Assembly: GCF_003324165.1 (NCBI RefSeq)
Contig: NW_025407865.1
Coordinates: forward strand, 248,001-312,000
DNA length: 64,000 bases
Direction of reading: 5' to 3'
DNA from: Naegleria lovaniensis
Lineage: Eukaryota > Heterolobosea > Eutetramitea > Acrasida > Naegleriidae
The notes beneath the pieces are model-generated. The model did no database searches. It worked only from the letters and a program-made list of their open reading frames with translations, and was not told the DNA's origin. Each line of letters begins with the position of its first letter. Positions within the stretch are counted from its first letter, which is position 1. Of the stretch, positions 54,685-64,000 are shown piece by piece. The position numbers were made by a program, and so were the translations under genes.

Positions 54685-57057
54685 ATGAAGAGAACAGGCT
54701 CCAACAGCATCGTTCAACAGTTAATTTCCCACAACAGCAGCAACACATCGAGCCTCACTAAAACAACAAGACAATACTATTCATACAACAATCGTTACGT
54801 TTTCAATTCTTCTCCATCAAGCAAATCAAACAACATAATTTTTAATAATTGGATCATGAAAGATGTTGTTCCGAACAGCAAATTGTTTGGTAATACAATC
54901 ACATTCGGCCAAATACGGTGTTACACCACTACTAATTGGTTGAAGGAGAAAGAAGCATCAACAAATGATAGTGATGGTACAAATACTTCAGCACCTTCGT
55001 CCGAACAAATCACTCTTGATTTGACTGATTGCAAGAACGAGTGGGTTGCAAAGTTGGCAAGGGAAAGAAGTGGTTTCATTAGCATATCCTCCGATATGCA
55101 GCGCCGGTTAGAAGGTGAAATATGTGAATGGTTAAGAATGGAAAGAGCTAATCCAAAATATGATTACCTTCGTAATTTACAGGATCCAACTAAGATGAAA
55201 AAACTAGAAACGCTAATTGGTTCAAATATTGAACTCCCTATCTTCGAACAAGCTGATTTAGTACCAAAATACTTTGATCCAAAAGCTAAATATCTATTCA
55301 CTCGTCAACGGTTTGATATACTGAAAAGAGTTGTTAGTGGTGAAAAAGGATTTGTTTTCTCTGGTCCTTATGGAATCTCCAAATCATACGCACTATATTT
55401 GATAGCTGCCTATGCTTTTGTAAACTCAATTCCAGTGCTCTATATTCCAAAATGTGCCATATGGAAAAATTGTTACTTTTCAAATCAGAAACATGGCGCC
55501 AACCAGTATTTACTTGAATCGTTTTTATCTTTGAACAATGACATTCTATCTCCAAGTGTTCTTTCCGAGTTAGAGCAATCAGACAATATTGTTTACTACT
55601 TGAGCCGACAGGTTGCACAAAACAAGCCAGTTTTCTATCTATTCGATGAACACCATGAATTATTTATACCTGACACTAAGGGCAATATTATTGCAACAGA
55701 ACCATATTTCCAAGATTTTATCAAGTGGACAGGTTCTACTGACGGTTCAAAAACAATGACCATCTATTGTGGAAGTGGTCATAGTACTTTTGAAGATTAT
55801 TTGCCTGTAGGAGAAAGTACGAAAATTGTCAAAATTGTTCCACCAACAGCAACAGAATTTGAAACACTTGTTGCTGATTTCGGGTTAGATCCAAGTGATA
55901 AAAGAATTGAATTTGTGACAGGAAGAACTCCAAGGATTTTGAAAAATTTAGCCTATTTTTTGAGAGATAAGGATGGTACTGATGATGATTTTAATAACTT
56001 TATCAATTCATCATGGAATAATTATATTAGTAGATTGAGTAATATGTATAAAAAGCTGACGGTTCAAGGGAAGAAGAGCTTTTTTAGTACGGCAGAGGGA
56101 CTGTTCACTTTAGCTCTTCATAGTGGAAGACCTACTAAGGTTGACAGCATTGTTTACGATCAGGGTTTACTGTACAAAGATAGTTCTGAAAAGCTATTTA
56201 TTGTAAACGAGCCTGCAAAGAGATGTTTATTCGAATTTTATTGCTTTCATTTTCCAATCTCAGGCATACCTGCATCGATATCAGCATCAAAAAAGGGTGC
56301 GTTGTTTAAACAATACTTACTCATGCAGGAATTTTCTATTGAGAAACATGTTGGAACATTCTATACAACAAATAACAAGAATATTCCCATTCAACAAACT
56401 ATTAGCTATGAAATTAACACACACCAGAGTTTGAGTCTGACAGATATGCGTGTTCTTGATGCTATTAATTATCCAAAAGGAACCGGAGTGCTATTCGTTC
56501 CAGAGTCTAAAATCTTCCCCAGTTTTGATTATGCTATTATTATGTATTGTGGTGAGAAAGTGGAAATAATATTGAAACAAACGACAATTTCTACTGTTGA
56601 CTCTCATTATTGCCACAATACCTCATGCAAAATGACGGACTTAAGTAATTTATTGACCCCGCAGTATTATATAGAAAAAGGTCAGGCAATGCTATCAAAG
56701 TCGTTAAAAGTGCCAAAGCCATACCTCTTTTCATTGCTTGAATTGATTCTTCGCGGAGTAATCAACGAAAGAAAAGTGAATTCGGAAGAGGTAACAGTTG
56801 AAAAAAAAGAAAAAGACGGTACAAAGAAACTGTTAACTCTAAATTTGGAACCCAACAAACAGCAACTACATTTCATAGACAAAAAAAATACACTTGTGAA
56901 ATCAATCACATATGGTGATATACAATTCACATGGCATTATGTTTACGAATCCGGCACCGATGGTTCTCATCAATCTGTGAAAAAGGTTAAGGAGAATGGT
57001 ATTCTTTACAGAAATAGACAAGAAATTGCCGAACGTATGAAGGTGTTTTTCAAGTAA
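54685..57057 (+). CDS. P-loop ATPase with mitochondrial-like N terminus
   Basis: The protein has 790 residues from the ATG at 54685; a longer frame starts with GTG. The Walker A motif is GPYGISKS at about residue 230 (FVFSGPYGISKSYALYLIAA), and a Walker B-like acidic segment is VFYLFDEHHELF near residue 325. The layout recalls the P-loop of STAND ATPases and of trypanosome RHS or crinkler-type ATPases, and less closely DAP3; none is certain. The N terminus is rich in Ser, Asn and basic residues with few acids up to residue ~85 (MKRTGSNSIVQQLI, then RQYYSYNNRY, RCYTTTNW), as in mitochondrial presequences. The C-terminal half is unrecognised. It may be a lineage-specific family member. Confidence 0.7.
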   Translation: MKRTGSNSIVQQLISHNSSNTSSLTKTTRQYYSYNNRYVFNSSPSSKSNNIIFNNWIMKDVVPNSKLFGNTITFGQIRCYTTTNWLKEKEASTNDSDGTNTSAPSSEQITLDLTDCKNEWVAKLARERSGFISISSDMQRRLEGEICEWLRMERANPKYDYLRNLQDPTKMKKLETLIGSNIELPIFEQADLVPKYFDPKAKYLFTRQRFDILKRVVSGEKGFVFSGPYGISKSYALYLIAAYAFVNSIPVLYIPKCAIWKNCYFSNQKHGANQYLLESFLSLNNDILSPSVLSELEQSDNIVYYLSRQVAQNKPVFYLFDEHHELFIPDTKGNIIATEPYFQDFIKWTGSTDGSKTMTIYCGSGHSTFEDYLPVGESTKIVKIVPPTATEFETLVADFGLDPSDKRIEFVTGRTPRILKNLAYFLRDKDGTDDDFNNFINSSWNNYISRLSNMYKKLTVQGKKSFFSTAEGLFTLALHSGRPTKVDSIVYDQGLLYKDSSEKLFIVNEPAKRCLFEFYCFHFPISGIPASISASKKGALFKQYLLMQEFSIEKHVGTFYTTNNKNIPIQQTISYEINTHQSLSLTDMRVLDAINYPKGTGVLFVPESKIFPSFDYAIIMYCGEKVEIILKQTTISTVDSHYCHNTSCKMTDLSNLLTPQYYIEKGQAMLSKSLKVPKPYLFSLLELILRGVINERKVNSEEVTVEKKEKDGTKKLLTLNLEPNKQQLHFIDKKNTLVKSITYGDIQFTWHYVYESGTDGSHQSVKKVKENGILYRNRQEIAERMKVFFK

Positions 57058-57351
57058 AGTTTTAGTTATCGTAGCGTTAAATCATACGATCGAGACAACC
57101 ACTTCACTGGGGGTTGGCGGGCGGCATGTCTTTTGGGGCGCTTGATTTGCGATAATGACATTCCAGCAAAATTGAAGATGCGGTCTTTGTCTCGAAAGTT
57201 TGTTCTCATGTAATGAATTCATCAAAAATGTCTCCATTTCTTCTTCTCTATCTTCTGAACTTGGAATTTTTCGAATTGGTGAAGTAGATGTTGTGGTTTC
57301 ATATATCCTTTTTGTGGGAGTTGTTGCTCAGCGGACTTTTGATATTCTTAG
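57058..57351. other. Intergenic, start of the gene-free end
   Basis: This stretch begins directly after the ATPase stop. At 57083-57106 it shares ACGATCGAGACAA...ACTTCAC with the 1587-bp repeat (62257-62280). The plus-strand frame at 57200-57436 has no family resemblance. It probably contains weathered pieces of the same repeat family. Confidence 0.35.
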
Positions 57352-57690
57352 GATTCAAAAAAAAAATTGTAAAAAAAACGCGCCAAAACTCCCTGCGTTG
57401 TTGTGGCCGTCATCAGCAAGTTTCATCATGAATTGACATGGTCGTTCATTGAAATTGATTGTATAGCACATCAACATCATTTTCAGCAGTGATCAACACG
57501 TTTTGGGAGTATTCTGTAATTATTCTTCGAGTGATCTTCAACAGGTAATTGTTAAAAATTCTGTGAACTTTTCCTATTGGATGTGAAGATACTGGAATGA
57601 AACTGATGATGGAAGTGTTGTTGTAGTGATCGGATACCATAGAATTGATCATTGATTCCATTCAAATTGATAAGGATTCCTCTCAGTAGG
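57352..57690. repeat. Diverged copy of a module from the 1587-bp repeat
   Basis: The stretch aligns along its length with 61866-62190 and with 63453-63777. Shared segments include CCAAAACTCCCTGC after a poly-A run, TTGGATGTGA, and CATAGAATTGATC near the end. Identity is patchy, roughly two-thirds by eye, against about 97-98% between the other two copies. It is an older member of the family and is not in tandem with them. Confidence 0.7.
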
Positions 57691-58606
57691 ATTTTTAAAA
57701 AGATTCAATATAACAATATATAACTTGTTTTTAATATCAATTAGTCCCACGCAGAGAGGAAGGAGATATTAAGCGAAAGATTTCTTGTTGTTATAGTGGA
57801 TATCGAGATAACCCTAATTTTTGTACTAAAAAATCAGGTCCTGTGGTGGTTGACCATCCTCTAAAATTATCGTTTAATGATCAAAACTTGAATATTTCCA
57901 TCAATTAAGATATAAGGAAGTAAGGCGCTGCTGTTTCATTCGAGTGGAATGTGAAAATAGTTAAATATTTTGTGCGTCCAAGTTGGTGATATGTAACTCT
58001 TGAAGTTGGTCATAGGGTTTTGGGTTGGGGTTTTGACCCAAGTAGGGAAGACTAAAATTTAATTTTAATTATTAAACTCAATATTATGCTCTTATCCAAC
58101 ATTATAAGAACGAATCTAGCGTCATTATTACCGCTGACATGTCGTTCTCGAGAAAAATAAAAAACGCAGGTTTTCGCTGAAAGTTCGTGAGCGTAGCTTT
58201 TTTAGCTCCAAAGTCGATATGGTCCAAAGTCAGACGCAGACATGGAACCATCCCAGATAACTGGATTATGATAGCAACCCTTACGAATGATAGATATATC
58301 AATTTAGAAGGGTTGACTCAACCTCTCTCGGACCCTGTCTCTTCCCAAAGTGAGGTACCTATAGTAGCCTCAGCGAAAAAACCAATCACTGGGAGGAGAC
58401 GGACACCATTAGTAACACATAGTTATATGATGCAAGATATTATAATAGCATGTTGTATACATCACTTAAAGCATATTATGACATTTGTAACGCTTGTCCA
58501 TGTCCATGATCACTACCATGGTATGTTATGTGAAGAGCGAGTCCTGTGATAGTTATAGTGGTCGTCAAGAAATACAACTTGATATATACGTCATTCATGA
58601 GTGCTT
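57691..58606. other. No gene seen; less skewed sequence
   Basis: Open frames on both strands near 58102-58549 conflict with one another and have no family match. A G-rich tract at about 58015-58042 (three G runs, ending in GACCC) could fold locally. This part looks unlike the surrounding repeats in base composition and may be an independent insert, but nothing identifies it. Confidence 0.3.
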
Positions 58607-58840
58607 GTGTATGTTTCTATTGTTTGTGACGAGAAATTCGAACCATGTGTTGAACAGAACAGCTCCTGTCTCAAGCAGTCAGGTTTTTGGGGACTTTGAA
58701 ATTTTTTTTAAAAATATTTTGGACTAAAAAATTTCCAAGTTCAAAATGATAGAGAGGTCCAGCGAAAACATGAAATATGGCTCTTTTTCAATAAATACTG
58801 ATCAATTGTGTCTCAAATTGATATGTGAAGTGTTAATCAC
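58607..58840. repeat. Older direct repeat, copy 1
   Basis: It aligns with 58995-59200. Shared segments are TATTGTTTGTGAC, ACAGCTCCT/TCAGCTCCT, AGTTCAAAATGATAGA, and GGCTCT followed by AATAAATACTGAT. The distance between copies is about 380-390 bp, with gaps and many substitutions. No coding frame is conserved. Confidence 0.6.
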
Positions 58841-58994
58841 CATGTAGAACACTAATATTATGCTTGTGTGTTGATGACTGACTCCTGACGCGGAATTGTG
58901 GTAATCCTAACTGCTGAGTGTGTCCGTGAGGGTGATGTTGCTTGACATGATATTCACCTGCTAATTAAACGTAGAGTGTAGTGTGTGTGTGAGA

Positions 58995-59200
58995 TTTTTA
59001 GAGTATTTGTATTGTTTGTGACATGAACAGTGATGTACCTGTTGAATGAATCAGCTCCTATGTTGGAGAGTCAGTTTGTCGCTGGAGGTGGAATATTTTT
59101 AAAAAATTTCAAAGTTCAAAATGATAGAAAAGTCAAGCCAAAACTTGAAGTGAGGCTCTATTTCGATAAATACTGATTGATATCATCTTTAATTTAAATA
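58995..59200. repeat. Older direct repeat, copy 2
   Basis: This is the partner of 58607-58840, in the same orientation. The clearest shared core is AGTTCAAAATGATAGA at about 59113, followed by GGCTCTATTTCGATAAATACTG. The pair marks a weathered duplication older than the 1587-bp repeat. Confidence 0.6.
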
Positions 59201-60909
59201 TATTGTATAACTCACTGTGTGGAATATTGTTATTAGATTTAAATTGATGAGAATGACTTGTGAAAGAACCATGATCGGAGTGGAAGCAGTGAACATGACA
59301 ATGTGTGTTGTAGTGAAGAGTACAACCATGAATTTGCTTAAAAAGCAATACTATGTGATGTCGAAGATGTCTACATGATGATGAATCGATTATGTGAGTT
59401 GTTCTGTAATATTTGAAAGACGAAAGCACTGTACCTATCACCTACTCAAAATCACGAAGAAATTTTTCAAGGGTGAAACGAACATTTGGAGATATCTCCA
59501 TGAATAGTTGCTATCAAGGAATGAAATCAGGAATACCCTTGTTTTTGATGTTGTAGAGCTGAACTAACAAGTTAATTTTTGTTGTTGACGTCAAAGATTA
59601 CATGAGTTGTTGGATATTGTGAGATTTTTCAGAGGACGAAGACAACAAACGATTACGTTGAAGAACACCACAACGTAAAAATGATATGAATGCATCTACA
59701 TGGTGAGGAGATGTAAATGAAGAAAATTCTCGAACTGAAGTGATGGATCCATGAAACTGGAGGAGTGCTATCATTCTGAGAAAAATGTTATTGCAATACA
59801 TGGAAATTTGAAAGTGCTTATTTTTGAGTTATTCTTCAATATTATGTCATCTGGTGTGATTCTATGAATGTATGAACAAGATTGACACAATTTACCGTTT
59901 CATTCATGAGGCTATTCCTCTTCGACTTTTTCAAAGAGAACCCTACACATGGTGAGAAACATTCTATGTGAATCTTGTCACCATATTCAACTTATTATCA
60001 TGTAATAGTGTGTTGATGACATGGAACAAGTTGTGAGTAACTATATTTGAAAATACTCCAGATGTCAGAAGTAGTGAACACTACAATGAATCTCAAAATT
60101 CAGAAAGTAAAAAACCATGAAACTGATATATGTTTGAGATGTCTGCAAGTTAGACATATTCTGTTAAATTGAATGCTTAACACATATTTTTTCATGAGAT
60201 GGAGAAGACTCTGTCATTGTTACCTTAGTTGAGTAGGACATGACATGAGTTGTGAGTGATCACCAATATCATTCTCTCAGTTGTATCTCATCATGGGGAG
60301 TAGATTGATATAAATTTTACCAGATCTTGTTTCAAAAAGTTTCATAATGTTGACTTGTATACATTTTTATCATGATGAGTTACTCAATGACAAAAAGTAT
60401 TTCAAAAATTTGTCAAAACATGTCATTGTACATGTGACTGTGATGATGTCGTGTTGGTATAATTTCAGGAGTCGTACATTGATATTACGAAAGTTATTTC
60501 TAAATACTGTTGTGTGAGTTCATGGTGGTGATGTCATCACGAGTGATATGAAAATTTTAAATAAGTGACATATTCATGCATACAACACATACGTCTATTG
60601 CCGATATCAATTTGAAGTGTTGATTTTATTTGTTTGTGTGATGGTGTGAAACATTGTGAAAAAATTGTGATAATATATGTATATATTGATAATGAAGAGT
60701 GATGGTATCATGTAATTAACAATAACTGTACTATGACATGAGTGTTACATGATGGTAAAGTTTTATTCATTGTTTATTTATAGTTGTGGAGTAAATTGAA
60801 AAATGGTGATCTGAGTGAGTAAGGGTTATAAAAATAAACAAAGTCTAAGGTATTGAGGGTTCATAAAAAATGTTTAAGGAAATGAGGGTTGATTAAAATT
60901 TATTAAGAG
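59201..60909. other. No gene seen; G-over-C skewed stretch
   Basis: No open frame of more than about 100 codons and no known family is present. The plus strand is poor in C and rich in TGATG/ATCATG words, with G about twice C in sampled lines. No tRNA, rRNA or obvious simple repeat was seen. It could be a non-coding transcript or decayed repeat sequence. Confidence 0.35.
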
Positions 60910-61205
60910 TTTGGGTTTGGCTCCACCTACTCTTTTTTTTGAGCCATTTTAACGACTTTACTATCAAAAAAAAATTTTGATTTCAATAAGTCCTGTCCAC
61001 GGTCCGAAGTTAACTGGTGAGGACGAGATATACTCAAATCCTAGGCTAATTTTCATTTGGGTTTGGCTTCACCTACTCTTTTTTTTGAGCCATTTTAACG
61101 ACTTTACTATCAAAAAAAAATTTTGTTTTCAATAAGTCCTGTCCACGGTCCGAAGTTAACTGCTGAGGACGAGATATACTCAAATCCTAGGCTAATTTTC
61201 ATTTG
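60910..61205. repeat. 146-bp tandem duplication
   Basis: Two head-to-tail copies (60910-61055 and 61056-61205) differ at about three positions (CTCC/CTTC; TTGATTTC/TTGTTTTC; ACTGGTGA/ACTGCTGA). Each begins TTTGGGTTTGGCT and ends CTAGGCTAATTTTCATTT. Each copy contains a T-run followed by GA and, about 27 bp on, TC followed by an A-run, which can pair as a stem. A GTCC...GGAC pair flanks the later part. The high identity means a recent event. Confidence 0.92.
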
Positions 61206-61395
61206 CTTTCTAATGGTGTTGAAATTTCTAAGAGATGTGAAGTGGTTGTTGAGTTATTTCACTCTGAATTTTGAAGGTAAATTGGCCCAAAAAAAAATTT
61301 AATGTTGTAAATGAAGAGAGGATGATTATTTATTATCGGACTGGTGTTTCAAACTGTAAAACCAGAGAGAAGCAAGGACATTGGAACACAAGGTT
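61206..61395. other. Spacer with a short minus-strand frame
   Basis: A minus-strand frame of 63 codons (61326-61517) starts inside the 1587-bp repeat and ends in this unique spacer. The part inside the repeat (MKVISTHRYTSIPDDFIKI) recurs in the second copy; the rest does not. It is not called as a gene. Confidence 0.3.
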
Positions 61396-62982
61396 TTTGG
61401 ATAGGTGACCGCCTTGACTTGTAATCTTAATTTTTCGACATGCTTAATGATGGGATTTTTAATTTTTATGAAATCGTCGGGGATGGAGGTATATCTATGT
61501 GTTGATATGACTTTCATCCATTAATTATGGGTAATTATTGAACTGTACTCGCTTAAAGTAGACCTCTCGTGCATGGTCGGGGTTTTCGTCATCTTTGATG
61601 TTGAGCTTGATCCAAGCACATCATTCGATAGATTTTGAAGAGTAGTACATTCGTGCTAGCGACATCATTGGATAGTGAGCTAAGTTGGTTGAGTCGTTCA
61701 ACAAATGGTGACAGGTGTCAAATTTTTGATAGAATTTAAGCGACACCTTTTTTGTAGATCTCACGAAAATAATGGGGGTCATGATAGAGCATTCGATCAG
61801 GTTTAGGGTAGTTTTCGAGAAAATCAAGTTTAAAGGAGTTTCATCGAGGTCAAAAATGAAATGAAAATTTTTCAAAAAAAAATTAAAAAAAAATGAAGCC
61901 AAAACTCCCTGCATTTTTGAGGTGATCATCATCAACATCGGGTCATGTTTCCATTCATCATCATGTCATATTTATATTGATCACATCAAATGTGCACATC
62001 ATGATCAACATTTATGAGGAATATTTTGTGTGTATGAATACACATGGAAATGATAATCATCAAATAGTACTGGTTGGAATTGTAGTGAACTGCTCCCGTT
62101 GGATGTGATGATCATGGAATGAATCTGATGATCGGAATGTTGTTACAGTGATCAGAAACCATAGAATTGATCGTTGGTTCAATTCAAAATGATGGTCATT
62201 TCATGACTTTGTGTGATGTGAAGTGTGATGGTGGCTCTAGGGTAGAGCTGAAAAGTACGATCGAGACAAGTACTTCACAGAACTTCATGAAATTGATGTG
62301 GATGGTTGTTATGATCATTCAAACAACAAATCATCAGTTTTATTGATTGACATGATTGTTTCATGGAATGGGAGCACTTCGCTTTTCTCGGAAATGATCA
62401 TTTCTTGAGGAAGGGTACAACTCTCCTCTCTTATTCATGTCATTCATTCTATCATCAATACACGTTGGGACCATCATTGTGGAAGTGTTTCATGTGATTG
62501 TGAGTGTTTGAAAGTGATCATGATGAATTGTTGTTGGTATGTCTCGTTGTATGATTGAATGATTATTTTATAACAATTGACTGATTCAGTTTTTCGATAA
62601 ACCAATGATTGCAATGTTGTATAATACATTGTGAGGAGTATTTCTATGACTATTGATGATGGATATGATCATTATTGGTGGAGTATCATGATGAATGTTG
62701 TAGTGGTGTGATACCATGTTTTTCCGAGAGTGAGTGTGCCCTGAACACTACATATCAACATGTTCGACATGATGAATATGACACATCCATGTTGGTTTCA
62801 CTCACTGATTCATCAATTTGTGGAAGTGGTGTCTCACTCTTTCAGTTCATTTTTCTTTTTCACATGATATTACGATAATGAATAATTTCAAGAATATCAC
62901 AGTGACTTTATATGATAGTATATAGTGTGATATTGTTATTTTGAAATTTGTGGAATTTATGTATATGAGTTGGTTGGTTGGG
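61396..62982. repeat. 1587-bp direct repeat, copy 1
   Basis: From TTTGGATAGGTG at 61396 the sequence repeats at 62983 with a constant offset of 1587 and no net gap to the window end, where 64000 matches 62413. Only the first 1018 bp of the unit can be compared; 62414-62982 would be unit sequence if the array is tandem. Sampled identity is about 97-98%. A 105-codon minus-strand frame (61621-61938) is kept in both copies, but nearly all differences between the two change amino acids. That argues against selection for the protein. Confidence 0.9.
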
Positions 62983-64000
62983 TTTGGATAGGTGCCCAGC
63001 TTGACTTTGAATCTTAATTTTTCGACATGCTTAATCATTGGATTTTTAATTTTTATGAAATCGTCGGGGATGGAGGTATATCTATGTGTTGATATGACTT
63101 TCATCCATTAATTATGGGTAATTATTGAACTGTACTCGCTTAAAGTAGACCTCTCTTGCATGGTCGGGTTTTTCGTCATCTTTGATGTTGAGCTTGATCC
63201 AAGCATTTCATTCGATAGATTTTGAAGAGTAGTACATTCGTGCTAGCGACATCATTGGATAGTGAGCTAAGTTGGTAGAGTAGTTCAACAAATGGTGACA
63301 GGTGTCAAATTTTTGATAGAATTTAAGCGACACCATTTTTGTAGATCTCATGAAAATAATGGGGGTCATGATAGAGCATTCGATCAGGTTTAGGGTAGTT
63401 TTCGAGAAAATCAAGTTTGAAGAAGTTTCATCGAGGTCAAAAATGACATGAAAATTTTTCAAAAAAAAATTAAAAAAAAATGAAGCCAAAACTCCCTGCA
63501 TTTTTGAGGTGATCATCATCAACATCGGGTCATGTTTCCATTCATCATCATGTCATATTTATATTGATCACATCAAATGTGCACATCATGATCAACATTT
63601 ATGAGGAATATTTTATGTGTATGAATACACATGGAAATGATAATCATCAAATAGTACTGGTTGGAATTGTAGTGAACTGCTTCCGTTGGATGTGATGATC
63701 ATGGAATGAATCTGATGATCGGAATGTTGTTACAGTGATCAGAAACCATAGAATTGATCGTTGATTCAGTTCAAAGTGATGGTCATTTCGTGAATGGTAT
63801 TCAAGTGAAGTGTGATGGTGGCTCTATGGTAGTACTGAAAAGTACGATCGAGACAAGCACTTCACAGAACTTCATGAAATTGTTGTAGATGGATGTTCTG
63901 ATCATTCAAACAACAAATCATCAGTTTTATTCATTGACATGATTGTTTCATTGAATGGGAGCACTTCGCTTTTCTCGGAAAACATCATTTCTTGAGGAAG
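62983..64000. repeat. 1587-bp direct repeat, copy 2 (cut by window end)
   Basis: This is the second copy in the same orientation, running off the right edge. It carries the matching 105-codon frame at 63208-63525. Poly-A runs (63459-63480) are kept at the same lengths as in copy 1. The abutting layout suggests a tandem array that may go on beyond the window. Confidence 0.9.

Noticed and set aside
58010-58045. G-rich tract like interstitial telomere repeats
   Set aside because: It has only three G runs and no regular repeat unit.
58102-58549. Overlapping frames on both strands as a possible gene
   Set aside because: They conflict in strand, lack any recognisable domain and are not supported by splice sites.
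61016-61052. tRNA B-box-like sequence in the 146-bp repeat (ACTCAAATCC)
   Set aside because: Two key bases differ from the B-box, and no T-arm or acceptor stem can pair around it.
61621-61938. 105-codon frame in both copies of the 1587-bp repeat as a gene
   Set aside because: Almost all differences between copies change amino acids, the peptide is rich in Phe and Leu from poly-A runs, and no family is recognised.

Overview
The window is AT-rich nuclear DNA from a free-living protist, most likely a heterolobosean amoeboflagellate of the Naegleria type. This rests on dense genes on both strands, few and short GT-AG introns (58 to 343 nt), the standard genetic code with all three stops in use, flagellate-type proteins, and families expanded in such amoebae (DUF4116, F-box, RCC1/BTB, U-box/ankyrin). 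The species cannot be fixed from sequence alone. I found no rRNA or tRNA gene, no CRISPR array and no recognisable intact transposon.

Layout. The left end (1-1993) holds the 3' part of a DNA ligase III-type gene whose protein also carries an ALC1-type macro domain and two BRCT domains. A four-unit polyubiquitin gene converges on it (2157-3074). Next come a head-to-head pair of F-box-like paralogues (3625-5815), a gene-free kilobase with a long palindrome, a DUF4419 protein, a C2-domain protein with three exons, a class 3 lipase, an EF-hand protein, a Sec14/CRAL-TRIO protein and a large ankyrin protein. From 18 to 32 kb lie a type I membrane protein, an RCC1-BTB protein with a reading-frame break, a 1430-residue coiled-coil/IQ protein, a membrane-anchored EGF-like protein, a tandem TAP-C/UBA-like protein and a U-box/ankyrin E3 ligase candidate.

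From 32.5 to 57 kb lie a 1634-residue axonemal-dynein-light-chain-domain protein (AXDND1-like), COQ9 for ubiquinone synthesis, a three-exon MMS2/UBE2V gene with a 10-nt first exon, a PAS-domain protein, an M1 aminopeptidase, a 2081-residue bacterial-type alpha-2-macroglobulin with an intact thioester motif, a broken DUF4116 gene and a P-loop ATPase with a mitochondrial-like N terminus.

The last 7 kb (57.1-64 kb) contain no convincing gene. They hold layered repeats: a 1587-bp direct repeat whose second copy runs off the window, a diverged third copy of one of its modules, a 146-bp tandem duplication and an older pair of diverged repeats. The plus strand here has clearly more G than C. This looks like a repeat array, possibly subtelomeric (inference).

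Most genes are independent single-gene units. Shared themes are ubiquitin signalling (polyubiquitin, MMS2, U-box, F-box and BTB proteins), DNA repair (the ligase fusion, and MMS2 through its known partner Ubc13), and flagellar or cytoskeletal proteins. The most notable item is the ligase-macro-BRCT fusion, which seems to combine in one chain functions that in animals are split among LIG3, XRCC1 and PAR-binding factors.
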